A stretch of DNA of 62,542 nucleotides from assembly GCA_021780905.1 (NCBI GenBank), contig JAJXXW010000027.1:1-62542 (forward strand), given 5' to 3'. A model generated the notes under the pieces. That model was not told the origin of the DNA, made no database searches, and worked only from the letters and a program-made list of their open reading frames with translations. Every line of letters begins with the position of its first letter. The stretch's first letter is position 1. This document shows positions 22,142 through 29,948 of the stretch, piece after piece. This DNA comes from a bacterium. Lineage in GTDB: Bacteria; Verrucomicrobiota; Verrucomicrobiia; Limisphaerales; UBA11358. The translations under genes were made by a program, and so were the position numbers.

Positions 22142-23211
22142 CGAATGAACATCGCGTCGCCGTAGCTGAAGAAGCGGTAGTTTTCGCGGATGGCTTCCGC
22201 GTAAGTGTTCAAGATCAACTCCCGTCCGCGCGTGGTTTCGCGCGGCGCGGCGAACGCGCTGACCAGCATCAGCAGGGTGGACTCCGGCAGGTGAAAGTTT
22301 GTCAGCAGGCAATCCACCACTTGAAATTCTGCCGGTGGAAAAATGAAGATGTCGGTTTTGCCCTTGCAAAAATTGATGATTCCGGCGTTTTGCCGGGCGA
22401 CGGCCTCCAGCGTGCGCAGCACCGTGGTGCCGACGGCGATGACGCGCCGGCCGGATTTTTTCGCCGCGTTGATGGCGGCGGCCGTTTCTTCGCCGATTTC
22501 GAAGTGCTCGGCGTGCATCCGGTGTTCGGCGACGTTTTCCACCTTCACCGGCAGAAAAGTGCCCGCGCCGACGTGGAGCGTGACAAAGCAGATTTTGACG
22601 CCGAGCGCACGGATTTTGTCCAGCAACTCCGGCGTGAAGTGCAGGCCGGCGGTCGGCGCGGCGACGGAGCCGGCGGTTTGTGCATAGACGGTCTGGTAGC
22701 GTTCCCTGTCCTCGGTTTTTTCGGCGGTGCGTCGGATGTAAGGCGGCAATGGCATTTCGCCCAGGTTTTCGAGTTCGCCAAAAAGATTTTCGGTGCCGGA
22801 AAATTGCAAACGCCGGTGGCCTTCGGTGTTTGTTTCGATGACCGTGGCAAAAAAATTCGTCAGCGCGCCGTTTTTTCCTTGCAATCGGACTTGTGTTCCG
22901 ATTTTGGCGCGTTTGCCGGGCCGCATCATCGCCCACCAGTCGTTTGCCGCCTTTTCTTCGAGCAGCAGGATTTCAAATTTTCCGCCGGTGATTTCATTCC
23001 TGCCGTGCAGCCGTGCCGGGATGACGCGCGAATTGTTTAGCGCCAGCACATCGCCCGGATGCAAAAAGTGGGGCCAATCGGGAAACTGACAGTGCGAGAT
23101 TTTTCCGCCGTCACGCTCCAACACAAGCAGGCGCGAGCCGTCGCGCTGCGCGGCGGGTTGCTGCGCAATCAGTTCCGGCGGAAGCTTAAAATGAAAATCC
23201 GCAGTTCGCAC
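22138..23211 (-). CDS. queA: S-adenosylmethionine:tRNA ribosyltransferase-isomerase
   Basis: 357 residues from GTG 23211 (VRTADFHFKLPPELIAQQPA), the family length. It makes epoxyqueuosine in tRNA. Signatures: NNSRVIPARLHG, GSVAAPTAGLHFTPELL, TLHVGAGTFLPVK, VGTTVLRTLE and the C-terminal TNFHLPESTLLMLVSAF. The frame remains open upstream to 23328, but that part has no family similarity. With tgt at 61101 this gives two steps of queuosine formation in one window. It is divergent from mraZ, with the mraZ promoter between them. Confidence 0.93.
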   Translation of the reverse strand: MRTADFHFKLPPELIAQQPAAQRDGSRLLVLERDGGKISHCQFPDWPHFLHPGDVLALNNSRVIPARLHGRNEITGGKFEILLLEEKAANDWWAMMRPGKRAKIGTQVRLQGKNGALTNFFATVIETNTEGHRRLQFSGTENLFGELENLGEMPLPPYIRRTAEKTEDRERYQTVYAQTAGSVAAPTAGLHFTPELLDKIRALGVKICFVTLHVGAGTFLPVKVENVAEHRMHAEHFEIGEETAAAINAAKKSGRRVIAVGTTVLRTLEAVARQNAGIINFCKGKTDIFIFPPAEFQVVDCLLTNFHLPESTLLMLVSAFAAPRETTRGRELILNTYAEAIRENYRFFSYGDAMFIR

Positions 23212-23311
23212 CCGACGAGCGTAACGGAGCGGGGCGGGGGCTGACAATTCCCATCGCCGGCAAATTGTGAATAACTTTTGAATAATTAACGGTTTCGCCG
23301 CCAGATTTTCG

Positions 23312-23355
23312 TTGACAGTATGGGGCAATATGGGTAGAAATGGGGCGTTGTGGGT
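23312..23355 (+). promoter_or_regulatory. mraZ promoter with four MraZ boxes
   Basis: TTGACA at 23312-23317, a 17-base spacer and TAGAAA at 23335-23340. TGGGN occurs at 23321, 23331, 23341 and 23351, exactly every 10 bases, the direct-repeat pattern bound by MraZ in other bacteria. Boxes overlap the -10 region, which fits autorepression of the whole dcw cluster. Confidence 0.75.
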
Positions 23356-23389
23356 GATTTAAGCCATTTTGCAAAATGCCGTGAATAAG

Positions 23390-23854
23390 ATGGGCGACGC
23401 CAAACCAGTTCCGCTGACGGTTTACAATTCGTGCTACCGGCACGGGATTGACGAGAAGCGGCGCGTCCAGATTCCGGCCAAGTGGCGGCCGGAGGACGAG
23501 GGTGCCGAACTGACGATGATGCTGTGGCCGAAGCACAGCGCGGGCGTCTGTCTGCGGGTTTTGCCGGCGGCGCAAATGGCGCAGCTGATGGCGGACATTG
23601 ACGCGATGCCGAAGGGCGACGAGAAAAAAATTTACCTCAAGCGTTTCATCGGCAGCGAATCCGCGCAGGTCACGCTCGACAAAGCCGGCCGCATTTGCGT
23701 GCCCGACGAAATGGCCCGCAAGGCGGACATCAAAGACGAAGTGGTGTTGGTCGGCCTGCTGGACCGGTTTGAAATTTGGAGCCCGGCTCGTTATGAAAAA
23801 GTCAAAGCGTCGGACGCGGTGCTCGCGCACGAGGCCTTCAAATTCATGGAATAA
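23390..23854 (+). CDS. mraZ: Transcriptional regulator MraZ
   Basis: 154 residues from ATG 23390 (MGDAKPVPLTVYNS). Two AbrB-like MraZ repeats are visible: YRHGIDEKRRVQIPAKWRP in the first and AQVTLDKAGRICVPDEMARK followed by DEVVLVGLLDRFEIW in the second. It binds repeats in its own promoter and regulates division and wall genes. First gene of the dcw cluster. Upstream TTG (23369) and GTG (23381) starts are possible, but the ATG gives the usual length of about 150. Confidence 0.9.
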   Translation: MGDAKPVPLTVYNSCYRHGIDEKRRVQIPAKWRPEDEGAELTMMLWPKHSAGVCLRVLPAAQMAQLMADIDAMPKGDEKKIYLKRFIGSESAQVTLDKAGRICVPDEMARKADIKDEVVLVGLLDRFEIWSPARYEKVKASDAVLAHEAFKFME

Positions 23855-23859
23855 AAAAT

Positions 23860-24360
23860 ATGAACCTCGGAAAACTACTTGGCGCAGGAAAAACAATTTT
23901 TGTCGGCAACCGCAACGTCGCCTACCGCGAGGACAAGAAGTTTTACCTGCCAAAATTCAACGCGGAAAAAAATCCGTTCACGCCCAAGCCGGTGGCACCG
24001 GCGCCAGAAGCCAAGACCGCCGTGGCGCGGATGGAGCAAGTATCCGTGCCGGGGTCGGCGTCGGTCGCCGCCAAGACCCAAAACACTCCCGTGTTGGCCG
24101 CCGGTCCGACGCGCGCCATCAGTTGGAAGGACAAATTGAATCCGTTTCGCGCACCCGAACCGGTCCGGCCCAATCCGGCCGGCGCGGTGCAGGTGGAGCT
24201 GTCACTCGAAGCCGTCCGCGTGGTCCATAACGACCTCGCCGACGCCGACATCGAAATTGTGCCGGTCAAGTCGCGCCCGGCGGCCCTGGAGCCGGCGTCG
24301 TGTCCGCCGGCGCACGCGGCCTGGGGATTTTTGAGCGAACAGCTCGTGAAGCAATCTTGA
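23860..24360 (+). CDS. Unknown protein between mraZ and rsmH
   Basis: 166 residues, not recognised. The N terminus LGKLLGAGKTIFVGNRNVAY is followed by a Pro/Ala-rich region and WKDKLNPFRAP, then a more conserved-looking C-terminal part AVQVELSLEAVRVVHNDLAD and ADIEIVPVKSR. No membrane helix. It follows mraZ by 5 bases and precedes rsmH by 9. Its place suggests a role linked to division or chromosome, but nothing in the sequence proves it. Confidence 0.6.
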   Translation: MNLGKLLGAGKTIFVGNRNVAYREDKKFYLPKFNAEKNPFTPKPVAPAPEAKTAVARMEQVSVPGSASVAAKTQNTPVLAAGPTRAISWKDKLNPFRAPEPVRPNPAGAVQVELSLEAVRVVHNDLADADIEIVPVKSRPAALEPASCPPAHAAWGFLSEQLVKQS

Positions 24361-24369
24361 AGATGCGCA

Positions 24370-25305
24370 GTGCCCGAGTTCATTCACAAACCGGTGATGG
24401 CGGCGGAGGTGCTGGCCGCGCTGAAGCCGCACCCGGACGGCCGCTACGCCGACGGGACGCTCGGTGGAGCTGGTCACGCGGCCCAATTGCTGGCCGCGAG
24501 TTCGCCGACTGGATGGTTGTCTGGGTGCGATCGCGATGGCGCCGCAGTTGAAACGGCGAAGGCGCGGCTGGCGGAAAAATTCGCCGGGCGTTTTGAAATC
24601 CGGCGCGGAAATTTTGCGGAACTGGCGGACTGGATTGAGGAAAAAAGTTGCGACGGCGTGCTGCTGGACTTGGGCGTGAGTTCGCCGCAACTGGATGTCG
24701 CCGGACGCGGCTTCAGTTTTCAGCAGGACGGCCCGCTCGACATGCGGATGGACGACCGGCAGCCGCTGACGGCGGCGGAATTGGTGAACGGCGAGGATGC
24801 CGAGACGCTGGCGAAGATTTTTTGGGAATACGGCGGCGAGAGCGATTCCCGGCGGTTTGCGAAGGCGGTGGTCCACGACCGCGCGTTGAGAAAATTTGAA
24901 ACGACGAAGCAACTCGCGGAGTTAATCGAAAGAATTTCTCCGCGCGCCGGCCGCAAGGCCCATCCGGCGACGAAAGTGTTTCAGGCGCTGCGCATCGCGG
25001 TGAACGACGAAATCGGCTCGCTCAAACGCGGCCTCGATGCGGCGGTGAAAATTTTGAAGCCCGGCGGCCGGCTGGCACTGATCACGTTTCACTCGCTCGA
25101 AGACCGTGTGGTGAAAGAATTCGGCCGCGAAAAGACGCGCGATTACACGTTCACCGGCGAGGTGGATGTGCCGGAATTGCGGACGCCGCGCGTGCCGGAA
25201 CTGAAATGGGTTTCGCGCAAGGCAATTTTGCCGGGCGAAGCAGAATTGAACGCCAATCCGCGCGCCCGCAGCGCGCAGTTGCGGGTTTTAGAAAAAAATA
25301 TTTAG
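24370..25305 (+). CDS. rsmH: 16S rRNA (cytosine-1402-N4)-methyltransferase
   Basis: 311 residues from GTG 24370 (MPEFIHKPVMAAEVLAAL). SAM-binding YADGTLGGAGHA, then GVLLDLGVSSPQLDVAGRGF, the signature of the family, GPLDMRMD, and FHSLEDRVVKEF near the C terminus. It methylates C1402 in 16S rRNA at the ribosomal P site. ftsL starts immediately after its stop, so the two are coupled. Confidence 0.93.
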   Translation: MPEFIHKPVMAAEVLAALKPHPDGRYADGTLGGAGHAAQLLAASSPTGWLSGCDRDGAAVETAKARLAEKFAGRFEIRRGNFAELADWIEEKSCDGVLLDLGVSSPQLDVAGRGFSFQQDGPLDMRMDDRQPLTAAELVNGEDAETLAKIFWEYGGESDSRRFAKAVVHDRALRKFETTKQLAELIERISPRAGRKAHPATKVFQALRIAVNDEIGSLKRGLDAAVKILKPGGRLALITFHSLEDRVVKEFGREKTRDYTFTGEVDVPELRTPRVPELKWVSRKAILPGEAELNANPRARSAQLRVLEKNI

Positions 25306-25683
25306 ATGGCCAAAAATCGTAAAAATCAGGCGGCAGCGATCCGGTTTGGTCCGGCGCTCAAGGCGTCGTTTTTGTGCCTGGTCATCGGCGGCTCGGCCGT
25401 CGGCTATGTCTGGCAGAAGAACGAGATTTACCGGCTCGGCCAGCAGATCCGCCAGCGCGAGACCAAGCTGGCGCAACTGCAAAATGACAACAAGCAATTC
25501 AGCGACCAGCTGGCTATTTTGCACTCGCCGGTGATGATAGATCGCCGCGCGAAGGAGTTGAATCTCGGCCTCGCGCCGGCGACGCCGATGCAGGTCGTGC
25601 GGCTGACGGAAACGCCGGTCGCACCGGAAAAAGAGAGTTCGCGGCAGTTCGCCCAGCGGCCGGCGGCCGAACTCGCGCCATAA
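25306..25683 (+). CDS. ftsL: FtsL-like division protein
   Basis: 125 residues. Short basic cytoplasmic tail, one transmembrane helix (about 19-35, LKASFLCLVIGGSAVGYVW), then a coiled coil with regular hydrophobic spacing (YRLGQQIRQRETKLAQLQND). Architecture and position between rsmH and ftsI identify it as the FtsL/FtsB-type component of the divisome; sequence identity in this family is always low. The C-terminal Pro-rich tail is extended. It would join FtsQ and activate FtsW-FtsI. Confidence 0.75.
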   Translation: MAKNRKNQAAAIRFGPALKASFLCLVIGGSAVGYVWQKNEIYRLGQQIRQRETKLAQLQNDNKQFSDQLAILHSPVMIDRRAKELNLGLAPATPMQVVRLTETPVAPEKESSRQFAQRPAAELAP

Positions 25684-25763
25684 GCAGAAAAAAAAATTTG
25701 GCCGCCGCTCGTGACGCCGTTGGTTGAGGAACCGATCGCCACGGGCGGCTGGCCGTTTTGGGG

Positions 25764-27650
25764 ATGACAAACAAACGACAAATCCGCCGCGCGCAGCTGC
25801 TCCTCGGTTTTCTGGGGCTGGCGTTCGCCGTATTGAGCTACCGGCTCGTGGATTTGCAGGTGTTGCGTCACGACGAACTGAGTGCGAAGGCTGAACAAAA
25901 CACGCAGCGCGAATACTGGCAGGCGCCGCGCCGTGGCGACATCCTCGATGTCAACGGCAACATTCTCGCCACCAGTGTGCCGGTGAAAACCATCTGCGCG
26001 GACCCGTCGCTCATCGGCACTTTTCAGCCGCTCGTCGCGCGCGCCATCGCGCCGCTGCTCCAGCTCAACGAAAACGACCTTGCGCAAAAACTCACGCCGC
26101 GCTTGGCGCGCAATGCCCGGGGCGAAATCGTCACGAACAACCTGCACTATGTCCGGCTCGCAAAAAATATTTCCGACGACACCTGGCGACAAATCGTGAC
26201 GGCGATGACGAATCTTAATTTCGGCGTGGATGAAAAAAAGTTGTCGCGCCCGCAAAAGGAATTCGTGCGCAACCTTCGCCAGCACGCGATTTTTTCGGAG
26301 CCGGATCAGATGCGCGTTTATCCGAACGGCTCGCTGGCGGCGCAGGTCGTCGGCTTCCCGGCGTTGGAAGAAGCGAAAATCAGCGGGCGGCTCGTTTCAC
26401 AAATTGTTGGGCGCGACGGCGTGGAGCTGGCGATGAACAAGCCATTGAGTGGCGTTGCCGGCTGGAAAGTCACCGAGACCGACCGTGCGCAGCACGAGCT
26501 GGTCGCCTTGCGCGACGAGGACGTGCATCCGCGCGACGGCCTGAACGTTGTGCTGACAATGGACTCGGTGGTGCAGCATATCGTCGAGACCGCGCTGGCC
26601 GATGCGCTGCAAAAACACACGCCGCGCAGCATCACCGGCATTGTCATGCGCCCGAAAACCGGTGAAATCTTGGCGATGGTGTCGTTCCCCAATTACGACC
26701 CGAACCAGCCGAACACCATCAAACCGGAAACACGCAACCGCGTCATCACGGATGTCGTCGAACCCGGCTCCACGTTCAAGATCGTGGTCGTCTCCGGCGC
26801 GCTGAACAACGGCGTGGTGAAATTGACGGATCAGTTTGATTGCGAGCGCGGGCATTTTGCCTACGCCGGCCGGGTTTTGCACGATGCCGAACCGCACGGG
26901 GTTTTGTCCGTGAAGAGTATCATTACCGAATCGTCAAACATCGGCGCGGCCAAAATCGCCATCCAGCGCCTGGGCGCGGAACCGCTCTACGACTATGCCT
27001 GGAATTACGGTTTCGGCCAGCGCACCGGCATTCCGCTGCCGGGCGAGGTGCGGGGGATTTTGTATCCGGTGAAAAATTGGAGCAAGGTTTCCATCGCGCA
27101 GATCCCGATGGGCCACGGCGTCGCGGTGACGCGGTTGCAGATGCTTTGCGCGATGGCGGCGATCGCCAATCACGGCTGGCTGATGCGCCCGATGATCGTG
27201 AAGCAATTGCAGGAACGCGATGGCAGCGTAGTGCAGCGCTACGCGCCCGAGCGCGTGCGTCAGATCATCGGCGAAAAGGCTGACTTGGACATGATCGAGG
27301 CGCTGAAAACCGTGCCGACGAAAGAGGGCACTGCGCCCGATGCGGCGCTGAAAAATTATGTCGTCGCCGGCAAGACTGGCACGGCCGAAAAAGTGGAGCG
27401 CGGCGCGTATGTCCAGGGCAAATACATTTCGTCCTTCATCGGCTTTTTCCCGGCGGACGATCCGCAGCTCTGCATTTCTGTCGTGATGGACGAGCCGAAG
27501 GAAGGTTATTACGGCGGCAAAGTCTGCGGCCCGGTCTTCCGCGACATCGCCGAGCGCTGCGCCAGTTATTTGAACATTCCGCCCGATCCCAGCCGCATGA
27601 CGAATAATCCGTCCGCGCTCGTCGTGGAAAGCGGCGCGCGTAAACTTTGA
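25764..27650 (+). CDS. ftsI: Class B penicillin-binding protein, septal transpeptidase
   Basis: 628 residues from ATG 25764 (MTNKRQIRRAQLLL). One N-terminal membrane helix, a pedestal domain with RRGDILDVNGNILATS, and a transpeptidase domain with catalytic S336 in EPGSTFKIVV, S390-S391-N392 in TESSNIGAAK, and K537 in GKTGTAEKV. It cross-links septal peptidoglycan together with FtsW. No PASTA repeats. The gene normally next in order, murE, is absent; a SIMPL-domain protein takes its place. A TTG start six bases earlier is possible. Confidence 0.93.
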   Translation: MTNKRQIRRAQLLLGFLGLAFAVLSYRLVDLQVLRHDELSAKAEQNTQREYWQAPRRGDILDVNGNILATSVPVKTICADPSLIGTFQPLVARAIAPLLQLNENDLAQKLTPRLARNARGEIVTNNLHYVRLAKNISDDTWRQIVTAMTNLNFGVDEKKLSRPQKEFVRNLRQHAIFSEPDQMRVYPNGSLAAQVVGFPALEEAKISGRLVSQIVGRDGVELAMNKPLSGVAGWKVTETDRAQHELVALRDEDVHPRDGLNVVLTMDSVVQHIVETALADALQKHTPRSITGIVMRPKTGEILAMVSFPNYDPNQPNTIKPETRNRVITDVVEPGSTFKIVVVSGALNNGVVKLTDQFDCERGHFAYAGRVLHDAEPHGVLSVKSIITESSNIGAAKIAIQRLGAEPLYDYAWNYGFGQRTGIPLPGEVRGILYPVKNWSKVSIAQIPMGHGVAVTRLQMLCAMAAIANHGWLMRPMIVKQLQERDGSVVQRYAPERVRQIIGEKADLDMIEALKTVPTKEGTAPDAALKNYVVAGKTGTAEKVERGAYVQGKYISSFIGFFPADDPQLCISVVMDEPKEGYYGGKVCGPVFRDIAERCASYLNIPPDPSRMTNNPSALVVESGARKL

Positions 27651-27655
27651 CTTTT

Positions 27656-28387
27656 ATGAACGAATCACGTCCGCAACTTCACGGCATGGTGGCCGGCCTG
27701 TTTCTGGCCGCCGGGCTGGTCTTGTCGGCGATGCTCGGCACGAGCGCCTGGATGAAAATCAAAAATTCGCAGTTCATCACCGTCAAAGGTTCGGTGCAGA
27801 AAAACATCGAGTCCGACCTCGCCATCTGGTCCGGCGGTTTCCAGGTGGAGGCGACGACGCTGCTGGATGCGCAGCACTTGATCCAGGCGAACCGCGCGCT
27901 GGTGGTGAAATTCATGGGGGACAACGGTCTGACGAATTTCACATTAACGCCCATCAACATCGAGGAGTTGAAGGCCACGCAAAAGGCGCCCGATGGTTTT
28001 GTTTCGCAGCGGACGACGGGTTTCCGTCTCTCGCAATCCGTGTCCGTGGAGTCCGCCGACGTCGCCCGGCTCGACAAGCTCGACAGCACGCCGCTGGTGG
28101 AGCAGGGCGTGATTTTCAGCGTCGCTCCGCCCCAGTTCATTTACACCAAGGCCGGCGACGCCAAGATCGAGATGCTCGCCGACGCGACGAAGGATGCCCG
28201 CGCCCGCGCCGAGCAAATCGCATCGCAAGGCGGCCGCAGCATCGCCCGACTGCAAAGCGCCGACCAGGGAATCTTCCAGATCACGCCGGTGCACAGCGTC
28301 GCGACGAGCTGGCAGGGGGAAAGCGACACCAGTTCGCGCCAGAAAACCATCACCGCCGTAGTGACCACGACTTTTTTGCTAAAGTGA
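27656..28387 (+). CDS. SIMPL (DUF541) domain membrane-anchored periplasmic protein
   Basis: 243 residues from ATG 27656. N-terminal membrane anchor (MVAGLFLAAGLVLSAMLGTS), then a SIMPL domain: FITVKGSVQKNIESDLAIWS, later SVSVESADVARLDKL and the C-terminal ARARAEQIASQGGRSIARL ending with TAVVTTTFLLK, all typical of the family. The family has a BP26/OMP28-like fold and no settled function. It stands between ftsI and murF, in the place where murE normally lies. Tail-to-head spacing of 5 to 7 bases suggests co-expression. Confidence 0.85.
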   Translation: MNESRPQLHGMVAGLFLAAGLVLSAMLGTSAWMKIKNSQFITVKGSVQKNIESDLAIWSGGFQVEATTLLDAQHLIQANRALVVKFMGDNGLTNFTLTPINIEELKATQKAPDGFVSQRTTGFRLSQSVSVESADVARLDKLDSTPLVEQGVIFSVAPPQFIYTKAGDAKIEMLADATKDARARAEQIASQGGRSIARLQSADQGIFQITPVHSVATSWQGESDTSSRQKTITAVVTTTFLLK

Positions 28388-28394
28388 ACAGATT

Positions 28395-29924
28395 GTGGAA
28401 ACACGTTCTTTGAAATTTATTGCCGCCGCCTGCGGCGCCGAAATCATCGGCGGCGCGGCGGATGTGGAAGTGAAGGCTGTCGGCACCGATTCGCGGGTGG
28501 CGAAAGCGGGTGATTTGTTCTTTGCCATCAAGGGTGAAAAATTTGACGGTCACGATTTCGTCGCCGAGGTGGCGGCGAAAAATGTGGCGGCGATTGTCGT
28601 CGAAAAGAAGCAGGTAGGGCGCGTCACTCCGTGCGCGCCGGTGTCAGCGACACTGGCGAAGGCGGGCAGAGGACTGCCCGCCCTGCCATGTCCGCTGCTG
28701 GCGGTGAAAGATGTCCGCGCCGCGCTCGGGAAATTGGCGGCGGCTTACCGGCGCGGATTTGATCTGCCGGTCATCGCCGTCGGCGGTTCCAACGGCAAGA
28801 CCACGGTGAAGGAATTGCTGGCTTCCGTGCTGCGCCAAAAGTTTTCGACGCTGTGGAGCGAGGCGAGTTTCAACAACGACATCGGCGTGCCGATGACGTT
28901 GCTGCGGCTGGAGCAATCGCATTCGGCGGCGGTGATCGAGGCTGGCACGAACCATCCGGGCGAACTCGCGCCGCTGGTGAAGATGATCGCGCCAAAGTTC
29001 GGCGTCATCACGAGCATCGGGCGCGAGCATCTGGAATTTTTTGGCGATGTCGCCGGCGTGGCGCAGGAAGAAGGCTGGCTTGCGGAGTTGTTGCCGGCGG
29101 ATGGAAAATTGTTCATCAACGGCGACAGCGAGTGGGCAGACAAAATTGCGGCGCGGACGGAAGCGCAGGTGGTGCGTGTCGGCCTTGGCGAAAAAAACGA
29201 CTGGCGCGCGAAGAAAATCCGGTTGGACAAGGGCGGCGTGACGTTTCAGTTGGAAGTTAGAAAAAATGTTTTGTTAGCGGAAAATTTTGGTGCGGTCGAG
29301 GTCCCCTCATCCCGTCCTTCTCCCCCGGTGGGGGAGAAGGTGGCCGAAGGCCGGTTGAGGGGGTTCGCTGGCGAGTGGCGCGTGAATTTGCTCGGCAAAC
29401 ATTCGGCGGTCAACGCGTTGTTCGCTGTCGCCATGGGCGCGGAGATGGGTTTGACGCGCGAAGAAATTCAGCGCGGTTTGGCCGAGTGCCCGCCGGCGAA
29501 GATGCGCCTGAATTTTTGGGAGGCCAACGGCGTGCGCGTGCTGGACGACTGCTACAACGCCAACGCGGATTCGACCGTCGCGGCGCTGGAAACGCTATGC
29601 GGCCTGCCGTTGCAGGGTCGGCGCGTGGCGGTGCTCGGTGACATGGCGGAACTCGGTGCACACAGCGCGGCGGCGCACGCGGAGGTCGGGCGGCGCGCGG
29701 CGGAGCTGGCGGTCGGGCAGTTGTTTGCGGTCGGCAAAATGGCGGCGGTCACGGCGCAGGCGGCGCGCGACGCGGGGCTGATGCGCGTGTTTGAATTTGC
29801 GGACGTTGAGGCGGCGCTGGGCGTGGTGCGGAGTTTTGTGAAGCCCGGCGACGTGGTGCTGTTGAAGGCGTCGCGCGCGGCGCGGCTGGAGCGGATTGCG
29901 GAAATGCTGAAGGCGGAAAAATGA
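28395..29924 (+). CDS. murF: UDP-MurNAc-tripeptide--D-Ala-D-Ala ligase carrying two REP-like insertions
   Basis: 509 residues from GTG 28395. Mur-ligase fold: N-terminal domain with VGTDSRVAKAGDLFFAIKGE, ATP-binding GGSNGKTTVKELLASVL, VIEAGTNHPGELAPLVKMIA in the central domain, and VLDDCYNANADSTVAALETL in the C-terminal domain. It adds D-Ala-D-Ala to the UDP-MurNAc peptide. It is longer than usual (about 450) because of palindromic inserts at 28611-28690 (GRVTPCAPVSATLAKAGRG) and 29303-29363 (PSSRPSPPVGEKVAEGRLRG). Both preserve the frame. It is the only Mur ligase in this cluster. Confidence 0.93.
   Translation: METRSLKFIAAACGAEIIGGAADVEVKAVGTDSRVAKAGDLFFAIKGEKFDGHDFVAEVAAKNVAAIVVEKKQVGRVTPCAPVSATLAKAGRGLPALPCPLLAVKDVRAALGKLAAAYRRGFDLPVIAVGGSNGKTTVKELLASVLRQKFSTLWSEASFNNDIGVPMTLLRLEQSHSAAVIEAGTNHPGELAPLVKMIAPKFGVITSIGREHLEFFGDVAGVAQEEGWLAELLPADGKLFINGDSEWADKIAARTEAQVVRVGLGEKNDWRAKKIRLDKGGVTFQLEVRKNVLLAENFGAVEVPSSRPSPPVGEKVAEGRLRGFAGEWRVNLLGKHSAVNALFAVAMGAEMGLTREEIQRGLAECPPAKMRLNFWEANGVRVLDDCYNANADSTVAALETLCGLPLQGRRVAVLGDMAELGAHSAAAHAEVGRRAAELAVGQLFAVGKMAAVTAQAARDAGLMRVFEFADVEAALGVVRSFVKPGDVVLLKASRAARLERIAEMLKAEK
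28611..28690. repeat. REP-like palindromic element inside murF, copy 1
   Basis: Contains the perfect stem GGCGGGCAG (28661-28669) with CTGCCCGCC (28674-28682) and a four-base loop. It begins with GTAGGGCGCGTCACTCCG. Read in frame as VGRVTPCAP... between the N-terminal domain and the LLAVKDVRAAL stretch. Outer limits are approximate. Confidence 0.65.
29303..29363. repeat. REP/MITE-like palindromic element inside murF, copy 2
   Basis: The inner stem CCTTCTCCCCC (29316-29326) pairs perfectly with 29330-29340 around GGT; outer arms CCCCTCA (29303-29309) and TGAGGGG (29356-29362) pair too. It is read in frame, encoding SSRPSPPVGEKVAEGRLRG. The sequence resembles a widespread bacterial intergenic element with a CTCCCCC..GGGGGAG core. 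Confidence 0.75.
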
Positions 29925-29948
29925 AATAAAACGAACAACAAAAAATAT

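Noticed and set aside
21428..22936. A single 502-residue fusion of a long N-terminal region with the RibD-like reductase
   Set aside because: The N-terminal part is an out-of-frame reading of queA. RibD similarity starts only after 22141, at a GTGA overlap with the queA stop.
23321..23355. CRISPR-like or iteron repeat
   Set aside because: Only five-base TGGGN motifs at 10-base spacing directly before mraZ; this is the known MraZ-box pattern. No CRISPR array was found in the window.
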